From contig JADJWE010000001.1 in assembly GCA_016716525.1 (NCBI GenBank), positions 1,674,001 to 1,738,000 on the forward strand: a stretch of 64,000 bases of DNA. Reading direction: 5' to 3'. Source of the DNA: Candidatus Flexicrinis affinis. Lineage in GTDB: Bacteria > Chloroflexota > Anaerolineae > Aggregatilineales > Phototrophicaceae. A program made the position numbers and the translations under genes. Position 1 is the first letter of the stretch, and every line of letters begins with the position of its first letter. Positions 32,629-40,772 of this stretch are shown here, in pieces. The notes under the pieces were generated by a model, which was not told where the DNA came from, did no database searches, and saw nothing but the letters and a program-made list of their open reading frames with translations.

Positions 32629-33884
32629 CGCTTGAACTTGCTGTAATCCGGCTTGCGATAGCGGCTCTGACCGCCGCCCTCCAGTGCCAGCATCGCCTCC
32701 ACCTTCATCGGCAGGCCGAACAGTTGGATAAAGCCCTCGGCATCCTTCTGATCGTACACGTCTTCCTCGCCGAACGAGGCGTAATCCTCGCGATACAGGC
32801 TGTATTGGCTGCGGCGGCCAAGGACGATCACGTTGCCTTTGTACAGCTTGAGCCGAACGACCCCGGTCACGGGCTGCTGCGTGACGGCCACGAACGCATC
32901 GAGCGCCTCGCGCAAACGCGTGTACCACATGCCGTTGTACACCAGCTCCGCATATTTGACCGCGAGAAAGTCCTTGTAGTGCATGATGTGCTTGTCGAGG
33001 CAGATCGACTCGAGCGCCTGATGGGCCTTGTAGATCACGGTGCCGCCGGGCGTCTCGTACACGCCGCGCGATTTCATCCCCACCAACCGGTTCTCGACAA
33101 TATCGATGCGCCCGACTCCGTGCGCGCCGGCCAAGCGGTTAAGCGCGACAAACAGGTCGACCGGGTTCATCTCCGCACCGTTGAAGCTGACCGGGTTGCC
33201 CTGCTCGAAGCCAATCTCGATCTCCACGCCTTCGTTCGGTGCGCTCTCAGGGGCAACCGACAGTTGAAACATGGACGTCTCAGGGCTGTTCCACGGATTC
33301 TCCAGCGGCCCGCCCTCGTGGCTGAGATGGAAGAGGTTGCGGTCGCGGCTGTAGATCGACTTGGTCGTCGCAGTGACCGGGATGTTGAACTCGGCCGCGT
33401 AGGCAATCGCGTCCTCGCGGCTGCGGATGTCCCACTCACGCCACGGGGCGATGACTTTAAGTTTCGGGTTGAGCGCCATCGCGGTCAGCTCGAACCGCAC
33501 TTGATCATTGCCCTTGCCGGTGCAGCCGTGCGCAATGGCGTCGGCCCCTTCCAATTCGGCGATTTCGACGAGGTGCTTGGCGATCAGCGGGCGCGCGAAG
33601 GACGTCCCGAGCAAATACTCGCGTTCGTAGACGGCGCCAGCCTGCATCGTCGGGAACACGAAATCGCGCAAGAATTCTTCGCGCAGGTCGCGGATATACA
33701 GCTTGCTCGCGCCGCTGGCTACCGCCTTCGCCTCAAGGCCGTCGAGTTCTTCCTCTTGTCCGATGTCCGCGCAGAAGCACACGACCTCACAGCCGTAGTT
33801 CTGCTTGATCCAGTGGACGGCAACCGACGTATCCAAGCCGCCGCTGTACGCCAGTACCGCCTTCTTGATGCCGCTGTCCTTCAT
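32622..33884 (-). CDS. argG: Argininosuccinate synthase
   Basis: ATP-dependent condensation of citrulline and aspartate. The 420 residues start with the ATP pyrophosphatase loop VLAYSGGLDTSVAVHW near residue 10, then GCEVVCFCADIGQEEE, the AIAHGCTGKGNDQVRFE motif near 115, and the KSRGVYETPGGTVIYKAH segment near 275. It is a normal type I enzyme. GGAGAGACGGGC precedes ATG 33884. Directly upstream is a terminator that, with an Arg-rich leader peptide at 33979-34050, forms an attenuator. Confidence 0.96.
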   Translation of the reverse strand: MKDSGIKKAVLAYSGGLDTSVAVHWIKQNYGCEVVCFCADIGQEEELDGLEAKAVASGASKLYIRDLREEFLRDFVFPTMQAGAVYEREYLLGTSFARPLIAKHLVEIAELEGADAIAHGCTGKGNDQVRFELTAMALNPKLKVIAPWREWDIRSREDAIAYAAEFNIPVTATTKSIYSRDRNLFHLSHEGGPLENPWNSPETSMFQLSVAPESAPNEGVEIEIGFEQGNPVSFNGAEMNPVDLFVALNRLAGAHGVGRIDIVENRLVGMKSRGVYETPGGTVIYKAHQALESICLDKHIMHYKDFLAVKYAELVYNGMWYTRLREALDAFVAVTQQPVTGVVRLKLYKGNVIVLGRRSQYSLYREDYASFGEEDVYDQKDAEGFIQLFGLPMKVEAMLALEGGGQSRYRKPDYSKFKRD

Positions 33885-33904
33885 GCCCGTCTCTCCTGAG
33901 AACT

Positions 33905-33933
33905 AAAAAGACCCCGAACACCATGGTTCGGGG
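33905..33933 (-). terminator. Attenuator terminator of argG-argH
   Basis: An 8-bp stem (CCCCGAAC with GTTCGGGG) followed on the minus strand by TCTTTTT, a strong intrinsic terminator 20 bases before argG. Its left side CCGAACC (33931-33925) pairs perfectly with GGTTCGG (33994-33988) inside the Arg codons of the leader peptide, giving a competing antiterminator. Confidence 0.82.
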
Positions 33934-33951
33934 CCTGTGTGACCTGATCAT

Positions 33952-33966
33952 GTGGTGCATCACCAC
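33952..33966 (-). ncRNA. Intervening hairpin in the arg leader
   Basis: A perfect 6-bp stem (GTGGTG with CACCAC, three-base loop) sits between the antiterminator strand and the terminator. It may be a pause structure or serve to bring the two distant strands together. Confidence 0.5.
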
Positions 33967-33978
33967 GTGCCGGCAGCA

Positions 33979-34050
33979 TCAAACGAACCGAACCCGGAAG
34001 GAATGGGATCGCAGGCCTCGCCGCACGCGGAAACGCATTTCGCTCAACAT
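33979..34050 (-). CDS. Arginine-rich leader peptide of the argG-argH operon
   Basis: A 23-residue ORF: MLSE followed by MRFRVRRGLRSHSFRVRFV. Seven of 23 residues are Arg, using CGT, CGC, CGG, CGA, CGA, CGG and CGG codons. The strand that forms the antiterminator (33994-33988) lies within the CGG GTT CGG codons near the 3' end, so a ribosome reading through would mask it and a ribosome stalled at earlier Arg codons would free it. The predicted transcription start is next to ATG 34050, making initiation leaderless; a second in-frame ATG at 34038 leaves a short untranslated region. It lies between the argG promoter and the terminator. Confidence 0.82.
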   Translation of the reverse strand: MLSEMRFRVRRGLRSHSFRVRFV

Positions 34051-34058
34051 AACGCGCT

Positions 34059-34086
34059 AGGATAACGTGCCCAACGCATTTGTCAA
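34059..34086 (-). promoter_or_regulatory. Promoter of the argG-argH-comF operon
   Basis: Minus-strand TTGACA (34086-34081) and TATCCT (34064-34059) stand 16 bases apart, a strong sigma-70-type match. It begins 11 bases after the stop codon of the upstream PPC-domain gene. Transcription should start near 34052. Confidence 0.75.
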
Positions 34087-34097
34087 GCGCATTGGAC

Positions 34098-35123
34098 TTA
34101 CTCCATTGGGCGAATGGACAGGTAGACCGTCATGCTGTCGCCTTCGTAGTACGAGTTGTTGTTGATCCGGACAAACGTCGTTCCCGTTCCGCCGGCCGTA
34201 AAGATGATGCTGCCGCCCTCTGCCCCGGACAGTGACAGGCTGGCATACGTGTCGATTTCGTACCCGTCGATCGATGCGCTAAGCGACACCGGATAGTCGG
34301 CAGACACGGTCAGCAGATAGCGTTCACCCTCGGTGACGTTGATGAGAACGGCGTCTTCGTACTGGTCGGCGAGGAACTCGATCGGCTGAGGTTCAGCGCT
34401 CAAGGTCAGAAACTCGGCCGGCGTTACCTCGAGAGTCAGCGACACGTCCTGCCCCGCGTACGGGACAACCACGAGATAGTAGAGCCGGTCGACTTCCAGC
34501 ATCGTCTTGGGCAGCTGCAAGACCTGAACCTGGAATGATTCGGTCTGGTCGACGACGTAGCCGTCGGGATCGAACAGCGCCATCGCCGCGTCGAAAGCTT
34601 CGTCGCCGCTCAGGGCGATCGAATAGGCTTCACTGGTCGCGGTCAGCGCGCGCACCACCGGTGTGGAATCGCTCAGTTGGACAGAATCCGGTGCGCCCTC
34701 CGAAATCGCCGAGATGGTCTTGACCATGCTCAGCGAGAAGTCACCCGTCGCGCCCTCCGAGAACGGGCGCACGAGAACGGAGTACTCGCCGTTCTCTGGC
34801 GCGGTAAAGACCAGCAGGGAATTGGTGCTCGGCCCCGAGTCATCGTCGCTGGCAATTGAGTCGCCGTCCGCGTTGAGAATTTCGAGATACGGGTCGAACG
34901 CGTCCGAATTCAGGCTGAAGACGATCACCTCGCCGAGTTCTGCCGAGAACGGGAATGTCGAGGTCCCCTCAAGAAACGCGGTGATCGTGCCTTCAGTGAG
35001 TGCCGTGCGTTCGGCCTGAGCTTCTTTCGGCGGTTCTTCGGTAGCCTGCGCGGCGGCGATTCCCGCGACAGACATCAGTACGGCGATGAGCACACCAACC
35101 GTAACGATAAACTTGCGAGTCAT
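34098..35123 (-). CDS. Secreted PPC-like beta-sandwich protein
   Basis: A 341-residue exported protein. The signal peptide MTRKFIVTVGVLIAVLMSVAG is followed by IAAAQA, a clear type I cleavage site. The mature part starts with a prepeptidase C-terminal-like domain (residues about 45-140: VIFSLNSDAFDPYLEILNAD, then SDDDSGPSTNSLLVF and a GEYSVLVRPFSEGATGDFSLSM ending), repeated in weaker form to the C-terminus. No enzyme motif is seen, so it is probably a surface or matrix protein. I start at ATG 35123 (GGAG ten bases upstream) rather than at ATG 35210. It resembles the protein at 53922-55121 in design and may be a distant paralogue. Confidence 0.72.
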   Translation of the reverse strand: MTRKFIVTVGVLIAVLMSVAGIAAAQATEEPPKEAQAERTALTEGTITAFLEGTSTFPFSAELGEVIVFSLNSDAFDPYLEILNADGDSIASDDDSGPSTNSLLVFTAPENGEYSVLVRPFSEGATGDFSLSMVKTISAISEGAPDSVQLSDSTPVVRALTATSEAYSIALSGDEAFDAAMALFDPDGYVVDQTESFQVQVLQLPKTMLEVDRLYYLVVVPYAGQDVSLTLEVTPAEFLTLSAEPQPIEFLADQYEDAVLINVTEGERYLLTVSADYPVSLSASIDGYEIDTYASLSLSGAEGGSIIFTAGGTGTTFVRINNNSYYEGDSMTVYLSIRPME

Positions 35124-35210
35124 AGTGTCACACTCCGTGATTGGGTAAGCAGCACATTCGTCTCTTCTGAGTTTACGACGAATCGCGAACCTCAGACGTT
35201 CCAAAATCAA

Positions 35211-35244
35211 CGCGCCGGCACGCGTTGTTCTGCGTGCCGGCGCG
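35211..35244 (-). terminator. Strong terminator hairpin after the PA14/SH3 gene
   Basis: A perfect 13-bp stem (CGCGCCGGCACGC with GCGTGCCGGCGCG, loop of eight) lies 15 bases after the gene stop at 35260; on the minus strand it is followed by TTGATTTT. Confidence 0.8.
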
Positions 35245-35259
35245 CTTCAAACCCCTGGT

Positions 35260-36633
35260 TTAGCCAGTCACTGGCAGCGTGAAGAAGTTCACCGGTGTGG
35301 TCGCCGTGACGAACGCGAACGCGACCCAGCCGACCTGACCGGCGTACTCGACCTGCAGCCACGACGCATCCGCATTACGACCCAGTACCTTGAGTGTCGA
35401 GAACGGCGCGATCAGCCCGAGGCTGGCGGTATCCGTCGACGGACCGGTGCGGAAGTTCAGTCGCACGCCTGATGTCTCGACGAGGACAGCGCCGGTCGGG
35501 AGGCCGGTCTCGGTCGATTCAGAGAGCACGGGAACGCCGGACACGTTTGCGGTTGTCACCCACGCGGCGCTGACCCAGCCCTGCACCTCACCCGTGTCGA
35601 TCTTGAACCACGAGCCTGCAGCGTTGCGCCCGAGAACTGGATAGGTCTCACCAAGCTCAATCTTTTGCAGCACGAGCGTATTGGCAGCCGACGGTGCGCT
35701 GCGCACGTTGAGCACGAATGCGCGCACGGTTGCGGTTGGCGAGCCTGCCGGGGGCTGTTGACCGCCAGTCGACGTCAACTGCGTGATCGAGAACTCGATG
35801 AACGCATTGTTGTACAGCTCGAGGTACTCCACAGTGATCACACGTGTTCCGGCAGCAATCGCGTAGTCCACGATGTACTCGGCGCCCGGAGACTCGACAA
35901 ACCGGTCGATGATCGCCACGTTGTCGACGAAAACGCGCACACCGTCATCGACCTTAGCGCGGAAGCGGTAAGTGCCTTCCGCGAATACCTGCGAGGTGCG
36001 CCAACGCGCCGACCAGTACTCGGCGGGCATGTTCGGCACCGGGGCAGCGAAGCCCCAGTTGTGTGCCGGGCTTGCCTCATTGAAGATGGCCGCGGCCGGC
36101 TGCGCCAACGACGTATTCGGGAAGTATTCGGCCAGCCACGTGCCGGTTGGCACCGGCTGCTCGACGACGTTGAGGTCAGCCCACGTCAGTGAAATAGACG
36201 CGCCTCCGGTCCGTTCGCGATAGTCCACTTGCAGCTTGGTGGCGCCGCTGAGGTTGAGGTCAATCGTCAGAACGTTATTCGGTTGACCCGCATTCAGCGT
36301 CGTCAGCACGATGTTGTCGTTGACACGCAATTGGAACTCGTCGTCTGCGCGAATGCTGAACCGGTACGTACTCTGGTTGAAGAATACGTCGGTCGAGAAC
36401 CGTGCAGAGAAGTTGTCGGCCTGAATGGACGCATCGGGCGATCCAGCGCCCCAATCGACACTCAGCCCGTTGGTATAGGTGGTCTCAAAGGCGGGATTGA
36501 AACCGGAAAGGAAGAGGTTGTTGTAGAACTGTGCTTTCCACGTGGCAGTGTTCTGAGCTGATGCGGTCGGCACCATCGCTGCGCTGAGCACGATCAATGC
36601 GACAGCGGCGAGGAAAAACTTGAAGCGGCGCAT
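35260..36633 (-). CDS. Secreted protein with two PA14-like and two SH3 domains
   Basis: A 457-residue exported protein. The signal peptide MRRFKFFLAAVALIVLSAAM is followed by VPTASAQ, a type I cleavage site. Two PA14-like beta domains follow (about residues 28-155 and 160-290), each starting with a WKAQFYNN or WLAEYFPN strand and containing a YRFSIRADDEFQLRVND or YRFRAKVDDGVRVFVDN strand. Two bacterial SH3 domains end the protein (about 305-370 and 385-455; NVRSAPS, RLNFRTGPS). The layout suggests carbohydrate or cell-wall binding outside the cell. ATG 36633 is chosen for its AGGAGG four bases upstream. Function beyond binding is unknown. Confidence 0.82.
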   Translation of the reverse strand: MRRFKFFLAAVALIVLSAAMVPTASAQNTATWKAQFYNNLFLSGFNPAFETTYTNGLSVDWGAGSPDASIQADNFSARFSTDVFFNQSTYRFSIRADDEFQLRVNDNIVLTTLNAGQPNNVLTIDLNLSGATKLQVDYRERTGGASISLTWADLNVVEQPVPTGTWLAEYFPNTSLAQPAAAIFNEASPAHNWGFAAPVPNMPAEYWSARWRTSQVFAEGTYRFRAKVDDGVRVFVDNVAIIDRFVESPGAEYIVDYAIAAGTRVITVEYLELYNNAFIEFSITQLTSTGGQQPPAGSPTATVRAFVLNVRSAPSAANTLVLQKIELGETYPVLGRNAAGSWFKIDTGEVQGWVSAAWVTTANVSGVPVLSESTETGLPTGAVLVETSGVRLNFRTGPSTDTASLGLIAPFSTLKVLGRNADASWLQVEYAGQVGWVAFAFVTATTPVNFFTLPVTG

Positions 36634-36746
36634 ACGGCCTCCTAGCAAATTGTTGTCGTTGCTCACAACTAGCGTATCACACCGTCCCTGACGCTCGCTT
36701 GACGGGTGGAATACGATGGTCCGCTGGATTGGCCGCGGCCTCTCAC

Positions 36747-36776
36747 TTGTCAGCGGCGCGCCAGCGAAGGTACAAT
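36747..36776 (+). promoter_or_regulatory. Promoter of the 36820 gene
   Basis: TTGTCA (36747-36752) and TACAAT (36771-36776) lie 18 bases apart, 44 bases before the ATG at 36820. Both match sigma-70 elements in five of six positions. Confidence 0.55.
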
Positions 36777-36819
36777 CCCAGCCTTAGGTTGACGATTTAT
36801 CGCACTGTGGGGAACGCTC

Positions 36820-37125
36820 ATGGCGGCCGACCGGCTCTTCACCAAACGCGACGCGAAGGTTCGCGCGCACCTACTCCAGTATGCTCCGGTGTGGATCATC
36901 GACGAGAAGCTGGTTCCCTCCGATGAGTCCATCCAGTTCAACGTGCTGTTTCAGCACAACCTGTACGGTTGGGTCAATCGGCGTTATCTGTACGACGGCT
37001 TCAACGACGTGCTGTACCACAAAGGGCAGACCGTCGCGGACGACGACTTGGTCAGCGACGTGACAGCCCGCGAACCTTATATCGCCACGGTCGTTGCGGA
37101 CATTCCAAACGCATACGGCGGCTGA
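36820..37125 (+). CDS. Small hypothetical protein
   Basis: A 101-residue soluble protein that I do not recognise. It has a basic N-terminus (RLFTKRDAKVRAHLLQ) followed by strand-like segments rich in aromatic residues (FNVLFQHNLYGWVNRRYLYDGFNDVLYHKG) and an acidic end. There are no cysteines, no signal peptide and no membrane helix. A clear promoter lies upstream and a terminator at 37157, so it is a single-gene transcription unit, which supports it being real. GGGGAACGCTC precedes the ATG. Confidence 0.65.
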   Translation: MAADRLFTKRDAKVRAHLLQYAPVWIIDEKLVPSDESIQFNVLFQHNLYGWVNRRYLYDGFNDVLYHKGQTVADDDLVSDVTAREPYIATVVADIPNAYGG

Positions 37126-37156
37126 ACTTCCGCGAGATTGGCGTGTAGAATCAAGG

Positions 37157-37177
37157 GGCGCGGACATCATCCGCGCC
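37157..37177 (+). terminator. Terminator after the 36820 gene
   Basis: An 8-bp stem (GGCGCGGA with TCCGCGCC, five-base loop) followed by TCTTTCG. It lies 31 bases after the stop and may also serve the convergent glycosyltransferase gene, which ends at 37195. Confidence 0.7.
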
Positions 37178-37194
37178 TCTTTCGTGTTGTCGCA

Positions 37195-38451
37195 CTATAC
37201 GTTCAGATGCCTGCGTCCGCCGCGAGCGGCACGCTCGAAGACCTCGATAACCTGATCCACGACGAGCTTCCAGTCGTACTGCACGGCGCGGTCGGCCGCG
37301 GCGCGCGCGAGGGTATCGCGTAGGTTCGGGTCGATCAGCATTTGGCGAATGCGTTCGGCAAGCGACTCTGGATCGCGCACCGGAACGAGGAACCCTGTCT
37401 CGCCGTCACGTATCAGGTACTGCAGCCCGCCGACCGCCGATGCGATCACAGGCGTGCCGCTCGCCATCGCCTCCAGAGCCACCATACCGAAAGACTCGTA
37501 ATCCGAAGGCATGATCAACGCTTCGGCAGCGGCGTAGAACACCGGCAGCGACGCATGTTCTTTGCTTCCGGCGAACTGAACGTAACCGTCCACGCCGAGC
37601 TGTTCGGCAAGGCTGCACAGCCGCGTGCGCTCCGGGTTGCCCGCCTCGCCACCCACGACCATAAGCCGTACTCCCGCGAGAACGCTAGGCTCCACTGTGT
37701 GCAATTCGTGCAACGCCCGCAGCAGAATGTCGACAGCCTTCAACGGCTCTAGACGTCCGACGAACAGCAGCATCTTCTCGCCGTCGCACAGCCCGACCGA
37801 CGCACGCGCGACGTCCCGATTCATCGGCTTAAACTGCGACGTATCAACTCCCGGCGGCACAATCGACACTTTGCGCCGATCCACGCGATACAGCCACAGC
37901 AGTTGATGGTGTTCTGCCTGCGTCGCCGCGATGACCCGGTCGGCGTGGCGCACGATCTGCATCTCGGCCATCACACGTGGATCGATCATCGGCTGATTGG
38001 CGATACGATTCTTCATCGCGCCAAGGGTGTGGAACATCTGAACCCACGGGACGTCCCAACTGCGCCGCAGCACGTCGGCCACCAACCCGCTCAGCCAGTA
38101 GTGCGCATACATCACGTCGTACGTGCGGTTGTTGAGCGTGGCATACTTGTGGATGCCTGCCGCGAATTCCTGCGTCGCGCCGATCAAGCTGGACGGGTCG
38201 GCCGTGCCGTAGCCACCGGCGCGAAGCCGAATGACTCGAACGGTAGCCCCCAGACTCGTATCGACCTCGGGCTGACTGGCCGACTCACGACGCGTAAACA
38301 CGTCAACCTGAACCCCACGCCTTCCCAACTCGCGCGAGAGTTCGCGCACGTAGACATTCATGCCACCCGTCTTGTACCCGCCGAGGACCGCGAGCGGGCT
38401 GGTGTGCATCGAGATAATGGCGACCGACTCAATCGGTTTCGCGGGGGTCAT
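37195..38451 (-). CDS. Glycosyltransferase, GT4 family (MshA/sucrose-phosphate-synthase-like)
   Basis: A 418-residue GT-B retaining glycosyltransferase. The N-terminal domain opens with IISMHTSPLAVLGGYKTGGMNVYVRELSRELGRRGV... in short pieces matching the MshA-like subgroup. The donor-binding C-domain has LLFVGRLEPLKAVDILLRA near residue 225 and the E-x7-E motif in PSDYESFGMVALEAMASG near 320. Donor is likely an activated sugar nucleotide; the acceptor is unknown. It overlaps the acetyltransferase-like gene by four bases, so the pair work together, perhaps in glycolipid or capsule assembly. Confidence 0.87.
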   Translation of the reverse strand: MTPAKPIESVAIISMHTSPLAVLGGYKTGGMNVYVRELSRELGRRGVQVDVFTRRESASQPEVDTSLGATVRVIRLRAGGYGTADPSSLIGATQEFAAGIHKYATLNNRTYDVMYAHYWLSGLVADVLRRSWDVPWVQMFHTLGAMKNRIANQPMIDPRVMAEMQIVRHADRVIAATQAEHHQLLWLYRVDRRKVSIVPPGVDTSQFKPMNRDVARASVGLCDGEKMLLFVGRLEPLKAVDILLRALHELHTVEPSVLAGVRLMVVGGEAGNPERTRLCSLAEQLGVDGYVQFAGSKEHASLPVFYAAAEALIMPSDYESFGMVALEAMASGTPVIASAVGGLQYLIRDGETGFLVPVRDPESLAERIRQMLIDPNLRDTLARAAADRAVQYDWKLVVDQVIEVFERAARGGRRHLNV

Positions 38452-39509
38452 TTCGGCAGGACCGCCTTCAGCATGTACAACGTCTCGTCAACGCCGCCCA
38501 TGCGATACTTGTAATCTTCATTACCGCGCAAAAAGTCAAACTCGGTATACCCCTGCTCGGTCGCATGCTGGATGAGATAGGCCAGCAGGACAATTCCGGG
38601 GCTGAGGTGGCCATGGCTCACCGAGATTCCCGAGTTGTAAACCATCACACGACCATTGTAGACGAAATTGACGTACGCGGCGGTCGGCTCTCCCGCAAGG
38701 GTGAGAAACGATAGCTGAAGCCAGCCGTTGCGCTGCATCGCCGGTAGTACTGAGCGGAAGAAGCGTACGTGATACGGGTTTTCGAGAAAGAGTGCCTTCT
38801 CCTGCGTGCTGTCCGCCATCAATGCAAGGAAGTTGTCGGTCGCACTGTCGAGATCGTCGTCTGGCGTGACGATGTGCCAATCGAGATCGGGGGATCCGTA
38901 GGCGATGCGCATCTTACGCCGAAGTTCGTGGCGATTCTTCTTGTCCAGCTTTTCGATGTAGTTCTCAAACGTACCGCTCAAGCGAATGACCGGACAGACT
39001 TCTTGAAACGTCTGCTCGACGTCGAACCCGCAGGAACGAAGCGCCGCACTCAGGCCGGCAATCGTCGCCGATCCTTCATGGATATTACAGATATTGATCC
39101 GGTCGAAACGTTCGGCATGTTCGCGCAGGACCTGTGCCCCGGCGTCAAAGACCCGTGAAGCGAACTCCGGTAGATAGATCATGTCGACGTAGTCGGTCAC
39201 GTCAACGCAGCCAATGCCGCGGACGACACGTTCACCGCCCTCGCCCACCTCGATAAACCACGGTGCGATGCCCACCAGTCTGCCGCCGTCGTCACGCATG
39301 GTCGCGAGGAGCAGGTCCCCGGTTTGGTACGCGTCCCACCACAACGACTGCCATTCCCACGTCAGGAACACGGTATCGGTGGGGCTCTGCTTCAACAGCG
39401 TGTTCCATTCGGACTCAAGCTGCGTGAAAGCCTCGGCCGTCGTGTGCACTTCGATCTTCAAGCCGGTCTCCAATTGTGGTTCCAGGACGTTCATGCTCGA
39501 TTCAAACAT
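38448..39509 (-). CDS. GNAT/FemAB-like acyltransferase (BioF2/CelD-type)
   Basis: A 353-residue protein of the Acetyltransf_6 (BioF2-like, GNAT-superfamily) group, common in exopolysaccharide loci. An N-terminal half includes FLTWEWQSLWWDAY near residue 50, and the C-terminal half KKNRHELRRKMRI near 195 and a GEPTAAYVNFVYNGRVMVYNSGI strand near 280, typical of the group. The C-terminal YTEFDFLRGNEDYKYRMG motif is also conserved. It overlaps the GT4 gene by four bases. The acylated substrate is unknown. The start may be at ATG 39509 or 39494. Confidence 0.75.
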   Translation of the reverse strand: MFESSMNVLEPQLETGLKIEVHTTAEAFTQLESEWNTLLKQSPTDTVFLTWEWQSLWWDAYQTGDLLLATMRDDGGRLVGIAPWFIEVGEGGERVVRGIGCVDVTDYVDMIYLPEFASRVFDAGAQVLREHAERFDRINICNIHEGSATIAGLSAALRSCGFDVEQTFQEVCPVIRLSGTFENYIEKLDKKNRHELRRKMRIAYGSPDLDWHIVTPDDDLDSATDNFLALMADSTQEKALFLENPYHVRFFRSVLPAMQRNGWLQLSFLTLAGEPTAAYVNFVYNGRVMVYNSGISVSHGHLSPGIVLLAYLIQHATEQGYTEFDFLRGNEDYKYRMGGVDETLYMLKAVLPK

Positions 39510-39571
39510 TGAGAGAAATTCAATTCATACTAGACGCGAGAACGATCGCAAATCTTACAATCATGGCTGCC

Positions 39572-40237
39572 TTAGCTCGGGGAAAACGGGCCGAGGTGGT
39601 CGTCCTGCGGCTCTGCCAACATCGCTTCGAGGAGAACGATCTCACGCCGGTACAGGCCGCGCAGGTCGTCCATCATCACCTGCAAATTGTCGGCTTCGAG
39701 CAGGGCCTGCCGCTGCGCGACGTTGATGTCGTGGAGCATGACGGCGGCCAAGCTGCACAGCGTCAACGGATCACTGGGGAGCTTGCGCGAGCCGGGCTGA
39801 ATTCGGCCGGCATTCTCCAATACCTTGAGATAGCGGGCGATACAGCGGTGGAGGCCGTCGATTGAGTCCTGACGGACGTACTGCCCGGGGTTGAGCATCG
39901 GCGCGGACTCAACCGTACCCACCAAATATGACTGGTCGTACTTGAACTCGTTGACTCGAAACCGCTCGCGGCCTACGACGATGATGTTCATGCGGCCTTC
40001 AGGCAGCGACTGAACCTGCGTAATGGCAGCCGTTGTGCCCATGATCGTCGGCTTGGCTGCTGCACGGCTCCGTCCCTCCTCGGCCGCCCCCTGCTCGAGC
40101 AGGACGACGCCGAATGGCGAGTTCGTTGCGATGCAGTGATTGACCATTTCCTTGTAGCGTTCCTCAAAGATGTGCAGTGCCAACGACTGCAAGGGAAACA
40201 ACACAAGGTTCAACGGAAACAACGGAAGGTCGAACAT
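39572..40237 (-). CDS. LON substrate-binding-domain protein
   Basis: A 221-residue protein consisting of the LON N-terminal substrate-binding domain without ATPase or protease. It begins with LPLFPLNLVLFPLQSLALHIFEERYKEMVNHC and contains the family's GVVLLEQG strand and a helical C-terminal half (LLEADNLQVMMDDLRGLYRREIVLLEAML). Stand-alone proteins of this kind are common in bacteria and may bind unfolded or target proteins. Start ATG 40237 is chosen since the domain begins there; an upstream ATG at 40282 adds 15 unlikely residues. Confidence 0.85.
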   Translation of the reverse strand: MFDLPLFPLNLVLFPLQSLALHIFEERYKEMVNHCIATNSPFGVVLLEQGAAEEGRSRAAAKPTIMGTTAAITQVQSLPEGRMNIIVVGRERFRVNEFKYDQSYLVGTVESAPMLNPGQYVRQDSIDGLHRCIARYLKVLENAGRIQPGSRKLPSDPLTLCSLAAVMLHDINVAQRQALLEADNLQVMMDDLRGLYRREIVLLEAMLAEPQDDHLGPFSPS

Positions 40238-40314
40238 TGCCGCTCGTGACTGAAGTACGCCGCGATTATAGTCGTGATGCATGATCGTGGGTGAAATGTG
40301 CAGTGAACACTCAT

Positions 40315-40698
40315 CTATTCACGCGGAAGAAATCGCTGAATTTCAATCAGGTAACCGCTTGGATCGCGCACGAACCCATTGTAGATGTGGTAGCGCTCAT
40401 TCAGCTTCGGCCACTGCTCGACCTTTGCGCCACGCTCTGCAATTGTCGAAAAGAACGTATCGACGTCTTCGGTGACAAGCGTGAAGATCACGTTCGGTTG
40501 TTCGCTCACGCGCTGGGCTTCGATCGTTCCTGCGCGGCACACCCCAACATATGCCGCTTGGTTGATCTGATAGATCTTGCACCCACCTTGATCGAGCCAC
40601 AAAGGAAGCTCGAGGATCGTGCCGTAGAAATGCGCGCTGGCATCGAGGTCGAGTGTATATAGGAACGTGATCTGCGAGTCGATCTTCGGCAGAGCCAT
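40315..40698 (-). CDS. Glyoxalase/VOC-family protein
   Basis: A 127-residue vicinal-oxygen-chelate fold protein, one module pair (ITFLYTLDLDASAHFYGTILELPLWLDQGGCKIYQIN, here in pieces, then FTLVTEDVDTFFSTIAERGAKVEQWP and VRDPSGYLIEIQRF). The final Glu of EIQRF and an early position are usual metal ligands; the first histidine is replaced. It may be a lyase, dioxygenase or drug-binding protein. ATG 40698 has GGAGGAGTT just upstream. Divergent from the next gene. Confidence 0.82.
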   Translation of the reverse strand: MALPKIDSQITFLYTLDLDASAHFYGTILELPLWLDQGGCKIYQINQAAYVGVCRAGTIEAQRVSEQPNVIFTLVTEDVDTFFSTIAERGAKVEQWPKLNERYHIYNGFVRDPSGYLIEIQRFLPRE

Positions 40699-40772
40699 AA
40701 CTCCTCCAAATGTCATGCTCAACAATACAGGCTACAGTAACGATTGCGCGTTAGCCTTGCAAGGACGCCGAC

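Noticed and set aside
33885..34097. ARG-box or T-box before argG
   Set aside because: No paired ArgR-type palindromes and no T-box sequence were found; the Arg-codon ORF with matching stems accounts for it.
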